Source: Streptomyces alanosinicus (lineage in GTDB: Bacteria; Actinomycetota; Actinomycetes; Streptomycetales; Streptomycetaceae). Taken from it: a stretch of 64,000 nt of DNA. The stretch spans positions 124,001 through 188,000 of the forward strand of contig NZ_BMVG01000004.1 of NCBI RefSeq assembly GCF_014650595.1, written 5' to 3'. Positions 49,186 through 58,752 of the stretch are shown here, one piece after another. Position 1 is the stretch's first letter; each line of letters starts with the position of its first letter. Both the position numbers and the translations under genes were made by a program. The notes under the pieces were generated by a model. It had not been told where the DNA came from. It searched no databases and saw nothing but the letters and a program-made list of their open reading frames with translations.

Positions 49186-50208
49186 CTAGTCCGGGCCCAT
49201 TCTGCCCTGCGACCCGGACCCCGACTCGTCCGCCCTCACCGGCAGCGGATACGGCGGGGGAGTGCCGCCGAACTCGGGGCAGTGCGCCTGGTGATCGCAC
49301 CAGCTGCACAGCTTCGTCGGACGCGGCCGCCACTCACCGGTCCGCGTGGCCCGCTCGATCGCCTCCCACAGCGCCCGCAGCTTGCGCTCGACCCGCTCCA
49401 GATCGGCGACGACCGGGTCGTACGTCACCACGTCCCCGCTGCCCAGATACACCAGCTGCAGCCGGCGCGGGACCACGCCCTTCAGCCGCCACACCACCAG
49501 GGCGTAGAACGTCATCTGGAACAGCGCGCCCTCCGCGTACTCCGGCCGCGGCGCCTTGCCCGTCTTGTAGTCGACGATCCGCACCTCACCGGTCGGCGCC
49601 ACGTCCACCCGGTCGATGATCCCGCGCAGCCGCAGCCCCGACTCCAGCTCCGCCTCCACGAACAGCTCCCGCTCGGCCGGCTCCAACCGCGTCGGATCCT
49701 CCAGCGTGAACCAGCGCTCGACGAGCCGCTCGGCCTCCTGCAGCCACCCGGCCAGCCGCTCCCCCTCCGGATCGTCGGCGAACAGCTCCGTGACCTCCGG
49801 CCGGCTCTCCCGCAGCCGGTCCCACTGGCCCGGGATCAGCGCCTTGGCCCGCGGCGCGGTCCGCTCCGCGGCCGGCGCGTCGAACATCCGCTCCAGCACC
49901 GCGTGCACCAGCGTGCCCCGGGTCGCCGCCGCACTCGGCTTCTCCGGCAGCCGGTCGATCACCCGGAATCGGTACAGCAGCGGGCACTGCATGAAATCGC
50001 CGGCCCGGGAAGGAGACAGGGAGCTGGGCGCGACAGCGGCACGCTCCCCACCGGACGCGGGCACATCCCCGGCGACAGTCGACCGTATCGAGGGGCTCGG
50101 CACCGGGGCCGGCGCGGCCGTCGTGGGCGCCGGCCGCGGTGCCTTCGCCGGATCCGTCTGTTCGGCGCCGCCCCCCGGGGCGCCCCCGTCCTCGATGCTG
50201 CTGTCCAT
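49186..50208 (-). CDS. RecB-family PD-(D/E)XK exonuclease with Fe-S Cys motif
   Basis: 340 residues from ATG 50206-50208. A disordered Ala/Pro N-terminus (~1-60) is followed by the nuclease domain: SPSRAGDFMQCPLLYRFRVI, RGTLVHAVLERMF, LRGIIDRVDVAPTGEVRIVD then YKTGK (Asp and Lys of the active site), FQMTFYALVVWRLKG, and the C-terminal cysteine cluster KLCSWCDHQAHCPEF. With the Cys in FMQCPLLY that gives four Cys for a 4Fe-4S cluster, as in AddB/Cas4-type nucleases. It is the stand-alone actinobacterial RecB-like nuclease found near trmI and the proteasome genes (Rv2119-like). Substrate unproven. Confidence 0.92.
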   Translation of the reverse strand: MDSSIEDGGAPGGGAEQTDPAKAPRPAPTTAAPAPVPSPSIRSTVAGDVPASGGERAAVAPSSLSPSRAGDFMQCPLLYRFRVIDRLPEKPSAAATRGTLVHAVLERMFDAPAAERTAPRAKALIPGQWDRLRESRPEVTELFADDPEGERLAGWLQEAERLVERWFTLEDPTRLEPAERELFVEAELESGLRLRGIIDRVDVAPTGEVRIVDYKTGKAPRPEYAEGALFQMTFYALVVWRLKGVVPRRLQLVYLGSGDVVTYDPVVADLERVERKLRALWEAIERATRTGEWRPRPTKLCSWCDHQAHCPEFGGTPPPYPLPVRADESGSGSQGRMGPD

Positions 50209-50387
50209 GTCCACAGACCTTACGGCCCACCACTGACAGTGACCCGGCCGCCGCCCCCGTCCGACCGCTCGACAGCGGGGCAAACACAAGGGGTGCCGGG
50301 GCGAAACACGCCACCACGGCCGCATACCATCGACCACAGACCCTTCCGTCCGGCAGGTACGGAAGACGCTTCGAACGAGGGGAAACC

Positions 50388-52100
50388 GTGGACGTGAGCG
50401 GCGGGAGCGGGCAGCCGCGGTCCGGCAACCAAGAGCCGGCCGAGCACCCCGCAGGTCCAACGGCCCCGACGACCGGCCCCACCCGACAGACCGGCCCGGA
50501 ACCCCGGCCCGACGCAGGCCACCACCAGGACGACGACACCAGGGACCCGGCCCCGGCCGACACAGCCGACACGGCGACCCCCCAGGACACGACCACCCCA
50601 CCGGCAACCCCACGACCCGTCCCCACCGATCCCACCGCCCCCGGTGACTACGCGACCTCCGAGCCCCCGGCCAACGCCCCGGAGCCCACCGGCAGGGATC
50701 CCGAGTGCCAGGCCAACGCCCCGGAGTCCGCCGGCACGGATCCCGAGCCCCCGGCCAACGCCCCGGAGTCCGCCGGCAGGGATCCCGAGCCCCCGACCGG
50801 CGGCACGAAGTCCGCCGGCACGGACACCGAGGGCCTCACCCGCGACACCCCGGACCACGGCCGCCCCAGCGCACACGACGACCACCCCGAACACCGGTCC
50901 CTCGCCCACGCCGGCATCGCCAAGGGCGAGCCCCCGCAGCGGCCCAAGGAACCCGGCGGCGGCATCCTCATGGGCCGGCCCTTCGGCGTGCCCGTGTACG
51001 TCGCGCCCAGCTGGTTCCTCGTCGCCGCACTGATCACCTGGGTCTTCGGCGGCCAGCTCGACCGCGTGCTGCCCGAGCTGGGCGCCGCCCGCTACCTGGT
51101 CTCCCTCTTCTTCGCCGTCGCCTTCTACGCCTCCGTCCTGGTCCACGAGCTGGCCCACACCGTCGCCGCGCTCCGCTTCAAGCTCCCCGTCCGCCGCATC
51201 CAGCTGCAGTTCTTCGGCGGCGTCTCCGAGATCGAGAAGGAAGCCGAGACCCCCGGCCGGGAATTCGTCCTGGCCTTCGTCGGCCCCCTGCTCTCCCTCG
51301 TCCTCGCCGGGCTCTTCTACCTCGCCATGAAACCCGTCGAACCCGGCACCGTACCCGGCGTCCTGCTGGCCGGCCTGATGATCTCCAACCTCATCGTGGC
51401 GATCTTCAACCTCCTGCCCGGCCTCCCCCTCGACGGCGGCCGCATGCTCCGCGCCGTCGTCTGGAAAATCACCGGCAAACCCATGAGCGGCACCGTCGCC
51501 GCCGCCTGGGTCGGCCGCGCCCTCGCCGTCGCCGTCCTCATCGGCCTGCCGCTGCTCAACCAGTCCGGCGCCCTCGGCGGCGACAACACCGACGCCGGCG
51601 GCATGGACACCGTCACCGACGCCCTGCTCGCCGCCATCCTCGCCGCGATCATCTGGACCGGCGCCGGCAACAGCCTGCGCATGGCCCGCCTGCGCGAACA
51701 CCTCCCCGAACTCCGCGCCCGCACCCTCACCCGCCGCGCCGTACCCGTCCGCACCGACACCCCCCTCTCCGAAGCCCTGCGCCGCGCCAACGCCGCCGGC
51801 GCCCGCGCCCTCGTCGTCGTCGACGCCCACGGCAGCCCCCTCTCCCTCGTCCGCGAATCCGCCATCGTCGGCGTACCCGAACACCGCCGCCCCTGGGTCG
51901 CCGTCAGCGGCCTCGCCCAGGAACTCACCGACGGCATGCTCGTCTCCGCCGAACTCTCCGGAGAAGAACTCCTCGACGTCCTGCGCGCCACCCCCGCCAG
52001 CGAATACCTCGTCATCGAGGAGACCGGCGAGATCTACGGCGTCCTGTCCGCAGCAGACGTGGAACGGGCCTTCGTCAGGGCCATGGCACGACCGGCCTGA
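50388..52100 (+). CDS. Site-2 protease-type intramembrane metalloprotease with CBS domains
   Basis: 570 residues from GTG 50388, after GAGGGGAAACC. Residues ~1-200 are disordered and Pro/Ala/Thr/Asp-rich with repeats of PEPPANAPESAGRDP type. Then the M50 core: a first helix (YVAPSWFLVAALITWVFG), zinc motif LVHELAHTVAA near residue 252, FFGGVSEIEKEAETPGREF, and LPGLPLDGGRMLRAVVW near 348 with the third zinc ligand. C-terminal CBS pair (VRTDTPLSEALRRANAAGAR; EYLVIEETGEIYGVLSAADV) probably senses a nucleotide. Such proteases cut membrane regulators. Next to trmI, 75 bases downstream. Target unknown. Confidence 0.92.
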   Translation: MDVSGGSGQPRSGNQEPAEHPAGPTAPTTGPTRQTGPEPRPDAGHHQDDDTRDPAPADTADTATPQDTTTPPATPRPVPTDPTAPGDYATSEPPANAPEPTGRDPECQANAPESAGTDPEPPANAPESAGRDPEPPTGGTKSAGTDTEGLTRDTPDHGRPSAHDDHPEHRSLAHAGIAKGEPPQRPKEPGGGILMGRPFGVPVYVAPSWFLVAALITWVFGGQLDRVLPELGAARYLVSLFFAVAFYASVLVHELAHTVAALRFKLPVRRIQLQFFGGVSEIEKEAETPGREFVLAFVGPLLSLVLAGLFYLAMKPVEPGTVPGVLLAGLMISNLIVAIFNLLPGLPLDGGRMLRAVVWKITGKPMSGTVAAAWVGRALAVAVLIGLPLLNQSGALGGDNTDAGGMDTVTDALLAAILAAIIWTGAGNSLRMARLREHLPELRARTLTRRAVPVRTDTPLSEALRRANAAGARALVVVDAHGSPLSLVRESAIVGVPEHRRPWVAVSGLAQELTDGMLVSAELSGEELLDVLRATPASEYLVIEETGEIYGVLSAADVERAFVRAMARPA

Positions 52101-52174
52101 CAGCCGCCCGCGCAGCCGCACCCTCGGCCCGCCACTGGTCAAAGCCCACCGCAGGAACCCGGTACGCTGGTCAC

Positions 52175-53077
52175 ATGTCCGAACCGACCGGTGCCGCCCG
52201 CAGACGCGGCCCCTTCAAGGTCGGGGACCAGGTACAGCTGACCGACCCCAAGGGTCGCCACTACACGTTCACGCTCGAAGCCGGGAAGAACTTCCACACC
52301 CACAAGGGCTCCTTCCCGCACGACGAACTGATCGGCGCTCCCGAGGGCAGCGTTGTCCGCACCACCGGCAACGTCGCCTACCTCGCGCTGCGCCCCCTGC
52401 TCCCCGACTACGTCCTGTCCATGCCCCGCGGGGCGGCCGTCGTCTACCCCAAGGACGCGGGGCAGATCCTCGCCTTCGCCGACATCTTCCCCGGCGCCCG
52501 CGTCGTGGAAGCCGGCGTCGGCTCCGGCTCGCTCAGCAGCTTCCTGCTGCGCGCCATCGGCGACCAGGGCATGCTGCACTCCTACGAGCGCCGCGAGGAC
52601 TTCGCCGAGATCGCCCAGGCCAACGTCGAGCGCTACTTCGGCGGCTCCCACCCCGCCTGGCAGCTCACCGTCGGCGACCTCCAGGACAACCTGTCCGACA
52701 CCGACGTCGACCGGGTCATCCTCGACATGCTCGCCCCCTGGGAATGCCTGGAGGCCGTCTCCAAGGCACTCGTCCCGGGCGGCATCCTGTGCTGCTACGT
52801 GGCCACCACCACCCAGCTCGCCCGCACCGTGGAGTCCATCCGCGAGATCGGCTGCTTCAACGAGCCGACCGCCTGGGAAACCATGATCCGCAACTGGCAC
52901 ATCGAGGGCCTCGCCGTCCGCCCCGACCACCGCATGATCGGCCACACCGGCTTCCTGCTCACCGCCCGCCGCCTCGCCGACGGCGTCGAGCCACCCATGC
53001 GCCGCCGCCGGCCCGCCAAGGGCGCCTACGGCGAGGACTACGCCGGCCCCAACGCCGACGGCGGCACCGGCCGCTGA
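52175..53077 (+). CDS. trmI: tRNA (adenine-58-N1)-methyltransferase
   Basis: 300 residues. N-terminal small domain (RRGPFKVGDQVQLTDPKGRH; GKNFHTHKGSFPHDELIG) and a Rossmann methyltransferase domain with the AdoMet motif VVEAGVGSGSLSSFLLRAIG, then VILDMLAPWECLEAVSKALV and YVATTTQLARTVESI. It makes m1A58 in the T loop; in mycobacteria the orthologue (Rv2118c) lies next to proteasome genes, as here. TACGCT (52163-52168) is 6 bases before ATG and there is no ribosome site, so the mRNA is probably leaderless. Confidence 0.95.
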   Translation: MSEPTGAARRRGPFKVGDQVQLTDPKGRHYTFTLEAGKNFHTHKGSFPHDELIGAPEGSVVRTTGNVAYLALRPLLPDYVLSMPRGAAVVYPKDAGQILAFADIFPGARVVEAGVGSGSLSSFLLRAIGDQGMLHSYERREDFAEIAQANVERYFGGSHPAWQLTVGDLQDNLSDTDVDRVILDMLAPWECLEAVSKALVPGGILCCYVATTTQLARTVESIREIGCFNEPTAWETMIRNWHIEGLAVRPDHRMIGHTGFLLTARRLADGVEPPMRRRRPAKGAYGEDYAGPNADGGTGR

Positions 53078-53103
53078 CCCACCCCGCACCACACACAACG
53101 CAA

Positions 53104-53155
53104 GGGCGCCGTGCCCGAGTTCCCGACGAACGACGGGAACTCGGACACGGCGCCC
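53104..53155 (+). terminator. Terminator hairpin after trmI
   Basis: A 22-bp stem with one mismatch (GGGCGCCGTG... pairs with ...CACGGCGCCC) around an 8-base loop, 26 bases past the trmI stop. Confidence 0.8.
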
Positions 53156-53303
53156 GTCCGTTGACACACCACCAGGAGCCCCGCCCTCCAACGCAAGCTC
53201 CCCGCCTGCGGGAATCCCGGACCCCGCCGTTCCCCATGCACTGTGACGTGTGGCACCATGCAGGCCACCCCCACCGGCACAGCCCTCACAGGAGACACTC
53301 CTC

Positions 53304-53885
53304 GTGCAGCAATCCGCCGTTCCGGAGCTCGCCCACACCCAGACCCGGCCCATCCACTGGGTCGCGACCGCCACAGCCGTCGCCGGCGTCGTGGCCCTCT
53401 CCTCCGTCGTACAGCCCGGATCGGCCACCGCCGCCCAGTCCGCCCCCGCCGTCCAGAACAAGTCCGCCCCCGCGGCCACCCAGCCGCCCAGCACCACCGG
53501 CGTCGACTTCCCCCTGCAGTGCGGACGCGTCAAACCCGTGGTCGCCAAGAAAGCCACCGGTGACCTCGACGGCGACGGCCGGCCGGAAACAGTCGCCGTC
53601 GTGCACTGCGACTCCGCCATGGGCACCCCGCCCGACGGCGTCTACGTCCTCACCCGCGCCGCCGACAGCGGCAAACCCCGCGTCGTCGCCACCCTCGTCA
53701 CCCCGAAGGACCGGTTCACCGTCACCGACTTCACCCTGCGCACAGGCACGGTCGCGGCCACCCTGCTCGGCTATTCCTCCGACGCCGTCCCCAACTGCTG
53801 CCCCGACCTGAAGACCCCCGTCAAGTGGCACTGGAACGGCACCGCGTTCACCCGCTCCACACCGGCCGACGCCCACAGCGTCTGA
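53304..53885 (+). CDS. Secreted or membrane-anchored protein of unknown function
   Basis: 193 residues from GTG 53304, preceded by AGGAGACACT. A hydrophobic segment near residues 17-37 (HWVATATAVAGVVALSSVV) is followed by an Ala-rich linker, so it is a signal anchor or a signal peptide with a long n-region. The mature part has two or more Cys (FPLQCGRVKPV, VAVVHCDS, VPNCCPDL) and a FG-GAP-like calcium motif GDLDGDGRPETVAVV, resembling one blade of an integrin-type repeat. It ends KWHWNGTAFTRSTPADAHSV. Family not recognised. It stands between trmI and the ferredoxin gene on its own transcript. Confidence 0.8.
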   Translation: MQQSAVPELAHTQTRPIHWVATATAVAGVVALSSVVQPGSATAAQSAPAVQNKSAPAATQPPSTTGVDFPLQCGRVKPVVAKKATGDLDGDGRPETVAVVHCDSAMGTPPDGVYVLTRAADSGKPRVVATLVTPKDRFTVTDFTLRTGTVAATLLGYSSDAVPNCCPDLKTPVKWHWNGTAFTRSTPADAHSV

Positions 53886-53953
53886 CCCCGCCGGCGCCCG
53901 ACCCCGAGACCGGGCCCCGAGAAGGGGCTCAAGACCAGGCCCCGAAAACAGCC

Positions 53954-53990
53954 GGCCGGGCCCGCACGGGCACACGACCCCGGCCCGGCC
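53954..53990. terminator. Weak terminator between convergent genes
   Basis: GGCCGGGCC (53954-53962) pairs with GGCCCGGCC (53982-53990), a 9-bp stem with a 19-base loop between the secreted-protein and ferredoxin stops. Confidence 0.45.
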
Positions 53991-53995
53991 CGGAC

Positions 53996-54292
53996 TCACA
54001 CCGCGTCGGGCCCGTACACCTCGACCCTGTCCGAAACCCGGCGCACATGAATGCACTCGCCGGGACACTCCTTCGCCGAATCCACCACATCCGCCAGCAG
54101 CGGCAGCGGCACCGGCACCGTCGCCCCCACCGCCTGCAGCAGCTCCTCGTCCGCACCCTTCACATAGGCCAGCCCGTCGATGTCCAGCTCGAACACCTCG
54201 GGGGCGTACTGGGCACAGATCCCGTCGCCGGTACACAGATCCTGGTCGATCCAGACCTCCAGCGCCTCCCCGCCCGGGGCCTCCTGCTGCAC
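53996..54292 (-). CDS. Ferredoxin (single-cluster bacterial type)
   Basis: 98 residues from GTG 54290-54292, which has AGGAGAGG at good spacing; the in-frame GTG at 54298 is too close to that site, and the open frame further upstream is non-coding. Cluster ligands: CTGDGICAQYAPEVFEL and a later KECPGECIHV, the C-x5-C ... C-P-x2-C pattern of 3Fe-4S (or 4Fe-4S) ferredoxins that serve cytochromes P450 and other oxidoreductases. No P450 or reductase gene is nearby. It is divergent from arc across a 526-base spacer. Confidence 0.9.
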   Translation of the reverse strand: MQQEAPGGEALEVWIDQDLCTGDGICAQYAPEVFELDIDGLAYVKGADEELLQAVGATVPVPLPLLADVVDSAKECPGECIHVRRVSDRVEVYGPDAV

Positions 54293-54818
54293 GGTCACCT
54301 CTCCTGCCTTCGGTACACCGGGCGGCACCGGCACCACGAGGGCCAGCCCGGTCCGCTCCAGCGGCTGTTGAACACCCTCGACCCTACCTCCGGCCGCATT
54401 CCGGCCAGCCTCCACCGCCACCGGGTTTCCACCCCCACCCCCTCGGGTACCAGCGCCCGACCAGGACACAGGCGTCCCCACCAAGGAAACGACCGCTTCA
54501 AGCCGGGCCGGCGATGACACCCTCCGCCCGGACCGTCGCTCTGCGTAACAATCGCAGAAGCGCACCGCGGGCTGCCCGCAACCGGGCCCACCAGCCCGCA
54601 ACGGACAACTCCGCCCACTCCTGAAGGGTTTTGACCACGCGATGCCTGGAACAAGCTGCTTCCACATCACGTTGAGTGGGTATCCCCTCCGTGCGAGGGA
54701 GAGCGCACCGGGTGACCGACGACACACCTTGACAGTCTTGGTGATCTAGGGGTTTCAATCGACACCCACCCAGGTAGGGTCTGGAAGCGTCCAGCTCCCC
54801 TTGGAGGAGGTGAGGACC
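54293..54818 (+). promoter_or_regulatory. Divergent spacer between ferredoxin and arc
   Basis: 526 bases without a credible gene; the frame that continues the ferredoxin upstream is low-complexity. It should hold both promoters. Visible for arc: TTGACA (54730-54735) and TAGGGT (54775-54780), which resembles the TAGGGTCTG before pup. A ribosome site GGAGGAGGTGAGG directly precedes arc. No strong palindrome was seen. Confidence 0.5.
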
Positions 54819-56585
54819 GTGGCAGCCCACGACGACGACATGAACCGCGGCATCCGCCCGGGACGAGGGTCCGACGACCCGGCCGGGCAGATCGCCTACC
54901 TTGAGCAGGAGATCGCCGTCCTGCGACGCAAGCTCGCCGACTCTCCGCGTCACACGAGGATTCTCGAAGAGCGGATCGTCGAGCTGCAGACCAATCTGGC
55001 CGGCGTGTCCGCCCAGAACGAACGGCTCGCGAACACCCTCCGCGAGGCCCGCGACCAGATCGTGGCCCTCAAGGAAGAAGTCGACCGGCTCGCCCAGCCA
55101 CCGGCCGGCTTCGGAGTCTTCCTGCAAGCCAACGAAGACGGCACCGCCGACATCTTCACCGGCGGCCGCAAACTCCGGGTGAACGTCAGCCCGAGCGTCG
55201 ACCTCGACGACCTGCGGCGCGGCCAGGAAATCATGCTCAACGAAGCGCTCAACGTGGTCGAGGCCATGGAGTACGAGCGCGTCGGCGACATCGTCACCCT
55301 CAAGGAGATCCTGGAGGACGGCGAGCGCGCCCTCGTCCTCGGGCACACCGACGAAGAACGGGTGGTACGGCTCGCCGAGCCACTGCTGGACGTCACCATC
55401 CGCCCCGGCGACGCCCTCCTGCTCGAACCCCGCTCCGGCTACGTCTACGAGGTCGTCCCCAAGAGCGAGGTCGAAGAACTCGTCCTCGAAGAGGTCCCCG
55501 ACATCGGCTACGACCAGATCGGCGGACTCGGCAACCAGATCGAAGCCATCCGCGACGCGGTCGAGCTGCCGTACCTCTACCCCGACCTGTTCAAGGAACA
55601 CGAGCTGCGCCCGCCCAAGGGCGTCCTGCTCTACGGCCCCCCCGGCTGCGGCAAGACACTCATCGCCAAAGCCGTCGCGAACTCACTCGCGAAGAAGGTC
55701 GCCGAGGTCACCGGCCAGGCAGCCGGCAAGAGCTTCTTCCTGAACATCAAGGGCCCCGAGCTCCTCAACAAATACGTCGGCGAGACCGAACGACAGATCC
55801 GCCTCGTCTTCCAGCGAGCACGCGAGAAGGCCAGCGAGGGCACCCCCGTCATCGTCTTCTTCGACGAGATGGAATCCCTCTTCCGCACCCGCGGCTCCGG
55901 CGTCAGCTCGGACGTGGAGAACACCATCGTCCCCCAGCTCCTCGCCGAGATCGACGGCGTCGAAGGCCTGCAGAACGTGGTCGTCATCGGCGCCTCCAAC
56001 CGCGAGGACATGATCGACCCCGCCATCCTGCGCCCCGGCCGACTCGATGTGAAGATCAAGATCGAGCGCCCCGACGCCGAGGCAGCCAAGGACATCTTCG
56101 GCAAATACCTCACCGAACGCCTCCCCCTGCACGCCGACGACCTCGGCGAACACGGCGGCGACAAGACCACTACCGTCGGCAGCATGATCCAGACGGCGGT
56201 CGAGCAGATGTACGCCGAATCCGAGGAGAACCGCTTCCTGGAGGTCACCTACGCCAACGGCGACAAGGAAGTCCTCTACTTCAAGGACTTCAACTCCGGC
56301 GCCATGATCGAAAACATCGTCGGACGCGCCAAGAAAATGGCGATCAAGGACTTCCTCGAAAAGAACCAGAAAGGCCTCCGCGTCTCCCACCTCCTCCAAG
56401 CCTGCGTGGACGAGTTCAAGGAGAACGAAGACCTGCCCAACACCACCAACCCCGACGACTGGGCCCGCATCTCCGGAAAGAAGGGCGAACGGATCGTCTA
56501 CATCCGCACCCTCATCACCGGAAAGCAGGGCGCGGACACCGGACGCTCCATCGACACGGTGGCCAACACCGGTCAGTACCTGTAA
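54819..56585 (+). CDS. arc: Proteasome-associated AAA ATPase Arc/Mpa
   Basis: 588 residues from GTG 54819, the length of Streptomyces Arc. N-terminal coiled coil ~20-85 ([37 protein letters not shown]) that binds Pup; tandem OB domains ~90-235; AAA module with Walker A GPPGCGKT, Walker [11 protein letters not shown] and arginine-finger region [11 protein letters not shown]. The C-terminus ends in GQYL; the penultimate Tyr-containing tail docks into the proteasome alpha ring and opens it. The hexamer unfolds pupylated proteins and passes them into PrcBA. It begins the Pup-proteasome locus. Confidence 0.97.
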   Translation: MAAHDDDMNRGIRPGRGSDDPAGQIAYLEQEIAVLRRKLADSPRHTRILEERIVELQTNLAGVSAQNERLANTLREARDQIVALKEEVDRLAQPPAGFGVFLQANEDGTADIFTGGRKLRVNVSPSVDLDDLRRGQEIMLNEALNVVEAMEYERVGDIVTLKEILEDGERALVLGHTDEERVVRLAEPLLDVTIRPGDALLLEPRSGYVYEVVPKSEVEELVLEEVPDIGYDQIGGLGNQIEAIRDAVELPYLYPDLFKEHELRPPKGVLLYGPPGCGKTLIAKAVANSLAKKVAEVTGQAAGKSFFLNIKGPELLNKYVGETERQIRLVFQRAREKASEGTPVIVFFDEMESLFRTRGSGVSSDVENTIVPQLLAEIDGVEGLQNVVVIGASNREDMIDPAILRPGRLDVKIKIERPDAEAAKDIFGKYLTERLPLHADDLGEHGGDKTTTVGSMIQTAVEQMYAESEENRFLEVTYANGDKEVLYFKDFNSGAMIENIVGRAKKMAIKDFLEKNQKGLRVSHLLQACVDEFKENEDLPNTTNPDDWARISGKKGERIVYIRTLITGKQGADTGRSIDTVANTGQYL

Positions 56586-56594
56586 CACCAGGGC

Positions 56595-56627
56595 GGCTGC
56601 GGGTGCCCTCACCGGGTACCCGCAGCC
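56595..56627 (+). terminator. Terminator after arc
   Basis: 10-bp stem GGCTGCGGGT / ACCCGCAGCC followed by CTCTGTTTT. It suggests that dop has its own promoter in the remaining 190 bases. Confidence 0.7.
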
Positions 56628-56817
56628 CTCTGTTTTCCAGGCCACGACCGGAGCAGGCAATGACGCAAATGATCTCCCCACCAGCGCAAAGGCGTTCTAG
56701 GCTCGTTCCTACCGCCGAGGCGCGTAATGCGGGGACGGGCACCGCACACGCACCGGAGCACCAGCGGTACTTGAGCGGCGCCCACGACCGAGGGTGCCGC
56801 CCGGCAAGGAGGGCCGC

Positions 56818-58329
56818 ATGACCGTACGGCGAGTAATGGGCATCGAGACGGAGTACGGAATCTCCGTCCCCGGCCACCCCAACGCCAATGCCATGCTCAC
56901 CTCGTCCCAGATCGTCAACGCCTACGCCGCGGCGATGCACCGGGCCCGCCGGGCTCGCTGGGACTTCGAGGAAGAGAACCCGCTGCGGGACGCGCGAGGC
57001 TTCGACCTCGCCCGGGAGGCCGCCGACGCCAGCCAGCTCACCGACGAGGACATCGGCCTCGCCAACGTGATCCTCACCAACGGCGCACGACTCTACGTCG
57101 ACCACGCCCACCCGGAATACAGCGCCCCCGAGGTCACCAACCCCCGCGACGCCGTCCTCTGGGACAAGGCCGGCGAGCGCATCATGGCAGAGGCCGCGGA
57201 GCGAGCGGCCCAGCTCCCCGGCGCCCAGCCCATCCACCTCTACAAGAACAACACCGACAACAAGGGCGCCAGCTACGGCACGCACGAGAACTACCTGATG
57301 AAGCGGGAAACCCCCTTCTCGGACATCGTGCGCCACCTCACCCCCTTCTTCGTCTCCCGCCAGGTCTTCGCCGGCGCCGGCCGCGTCGGCATCGGCCAGG
57401 ACGGACACGAACACGGCTTCCAGATCAGCCAGCGCGCCGACTACTTCGAAGTCGAGGTCGGCCTGGAGACCACACTCAAACGCCCGATCATCAACACCCG
57501 CGACGAACCGCACGCCGACGCCGAGAAATACCGCCGCCTCCACGTGATCATCGGCGACGCGAACCTCTCCGAGATCTCGACCTACCTCAAACTGGGCACG
57601 ACCGCCCTGGTCCTGTCCATGATCGAGGACGGCTTCATCGCGGTCGACCTCGCCGTCGACCAGCCCGTACGCACACTCCACCAGGTCTCCCACGACCCCT
57701 CACTGAAGCGACTGGTCACTCTGCGCAGCGGTCGCACCCTGACCGCCGTCCAGCTCCAGATGGAGTACTTCGAGCTGTCGCGCAAATACGTCGAGGAGCG
57801 CTACGGCGCCGACGCCGACGAACAGACCAAGGACGTCCTGACCCGCTGGGAAGACACTCTCACCCGGCTGGAGAACAACCCCATGAGCCTCGCAGGCGAA
57901 CTCGACTGGGTCGCCAAACGCGAACTCATGGAAGGCTACCGCCGCCGCGACAGCCTCGACTGGGACGCCGCCCGGCTCCACCTCGTCGACCTCCAGTACG
58001 CCGACGTACGCGCCGAGAAGGGCCTCTACAACCGTCTCGTCGCCCGCGGCCGCATCAAGCGCCTCCTCGACGAGAGCGCCGTCCAGCAGGCCATGACGAC
58101 GCCGCCGGAGGACACCCGGGCGTACTTCCGCGGCCGCTGCCTGGAGCAGTACGCCGACGACGTGGCCGCGGCCAGCTGGGACTCGGTCATCTTCGACCTT
58201 CCGGGCCGGGACTCCCTCCAGCGCGTCCCAACCCTCGAACCACTACGCGGAACGCGAAATCACGTCAAGGAGCTACTGGACCGCTGCCGCACCGCGGAAG
58301 ACCTGGTCAGGGTCCTGTCAGGCGGCTGA
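56818..58329 (+). CDS. dop: Pup deamidase/depupylase Dop
   Basis: 503 residues from ATG 56818 with AAGGAGGGCC upstream. Glutamine-synthetase-like fold with [20 protein letters not shown] (nucleotide and metal Glu), the Dop-specific insert loop ([20 protein letters not shown]), [20 protein letters not shown] and [20 protein letters not shown]. It converts the C-terminal Gln of Pup to Glu, making it ligatable, and also removes Pup from proteins. Pup here ends in GGQ, so it needs Dop. The paralogue pafA lies 5 kb downstream and shares NNTD and SYG.HENY but lacks the insert loop. Confidence 0.97.
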   Translation: MTVRRVMGIETEYGISVPGHPNANAMLTSSQIVNAYAAAMHRARRARWDFEEENPLRDARGFDLAREAADASQLTDEDIGLANVILTNGARLYVDHAHPEYSAPEVTNPRDAVLWDKAGERIMAEAAERAAQLPGAQPIHLYKNNTDNKGASYGTHENYLMKRETPFSDIVRHLTPFFVSRQVFAGAGRVGIGQDGHEHGFQISQRADYFEVEVGLETTLKRPIINTRDEPHADAEKYRRLHVIIGDANLSEISTYLKLGTTALVLSMIEDGFIAVDLAVDQPVRTLHQVSHDPSLKRLVTLRSGRTLTAVQLQMEYFELSRKYVEERYGADADEQTKDVLTRWEDTLTRLENNPMSLAGELDWVAKRELMEGYRRRDSLDWDAARLHLVDLQYADVRAEKGLYNRLVARGRIKRLLDESAVQQAMTTPPEDTRAYFRGRCLEQYADDVAAASWDSVIFDLPGRDSLQRVPTLEPLRGTRNHVKELLDRCRTAEDLVRVLSGG

Positions 58330-58451
58330 GCGGGCCGAAGGGGCACCCGGCCCGCCCCGGGCGGACGGGGTGGAAATCCCACCGTCCGGGAATCATCGAG
58401 GTGGCCCCCGTACGTTGGAGAAACTGCGGGGCCGATGTCGGACCCGGCTTG

Positions 58452-58457
58452 TAGGGT
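58452..58457 (+). promoter_or_regulatory. Candidate -10 of the pup promoter
   Basis: TAGGGT in TAGGGTCTGAT, 45 bases before pup. The same TAGGGTCTG occurs before arc (54775-54783), hinting at shared control; no clear -35. Confidence 0.35.
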
Positions 58458-58501
58458 CTGATCATCACCGATCGGCAGGCGAACTGAGCGGGGTGAGGGT
58501 T

Positions 58502-58720
58502 ATGGCAACCAAGGACACCGGCGGCGGCCAGCAGAAGGCCACACGCTCCACCGAAGAGGTCGAGGAGCAGGCGCAGGACGCGCAGGCCTCGGAAGACCTC
58601 AAGGAGCGGCACGAGAAGCTGAGCGACGACGTGGACTCCGTCCTGGATGAGATCGATGATGTGCTCGAGGAAAACGCCGAGGACTTCGTTCGGTCTTTCG
58701 TTCAGAAGGGCGGCCAGTAG
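58502..58720 (+). CDS. pup: Prokaryotic ubiquitin-like protein Pup
   Basis: 72 residues. Disordered, acidic and helical towards the end (SDDVDSVLDEIDDVLEENAE, DFVRSFVQKGGQ), ending in the diagnostic GGQ. Dop deamidates the final Gln; PafA then joins it to lysines of target proteins, and Arc recognises the C-terminal helix. The N-terminal part with TGGGQQKATRSTEEVEEQ initiates unfolding. The start has GGTGAGGGTT upstream. It lies 172 bases after dop. Confidence 0.97.
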   Translation: MATKDTGGGQQKATRSTEEVEEQAQDAQASEDLKERHEKLSDDVDSVLDEIDDVLEENAEDFVRSFVQKGGQ

Positions 58721-58752
58721 CCTCCGAATCGAAGGTTTTAGGGGCGCTAGGG

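Noticed and set aside
50220..52142. 640-codon Gly/Val-rich frame opposite the site-2 protease
   Set aside because: Antisense artefact of a strand with strong C excess; the + strand protein has HELAH, DGG and CBS motifs.
54293..54727. N-terminal extension of the ferredoxin to 244 residues
   Set aside because: The added sequence is Arg/Gly/Pro-rich with no domain, and GTG 54292 has a proper ribosome site; ferredoxins of this type are near 65-100 residues.
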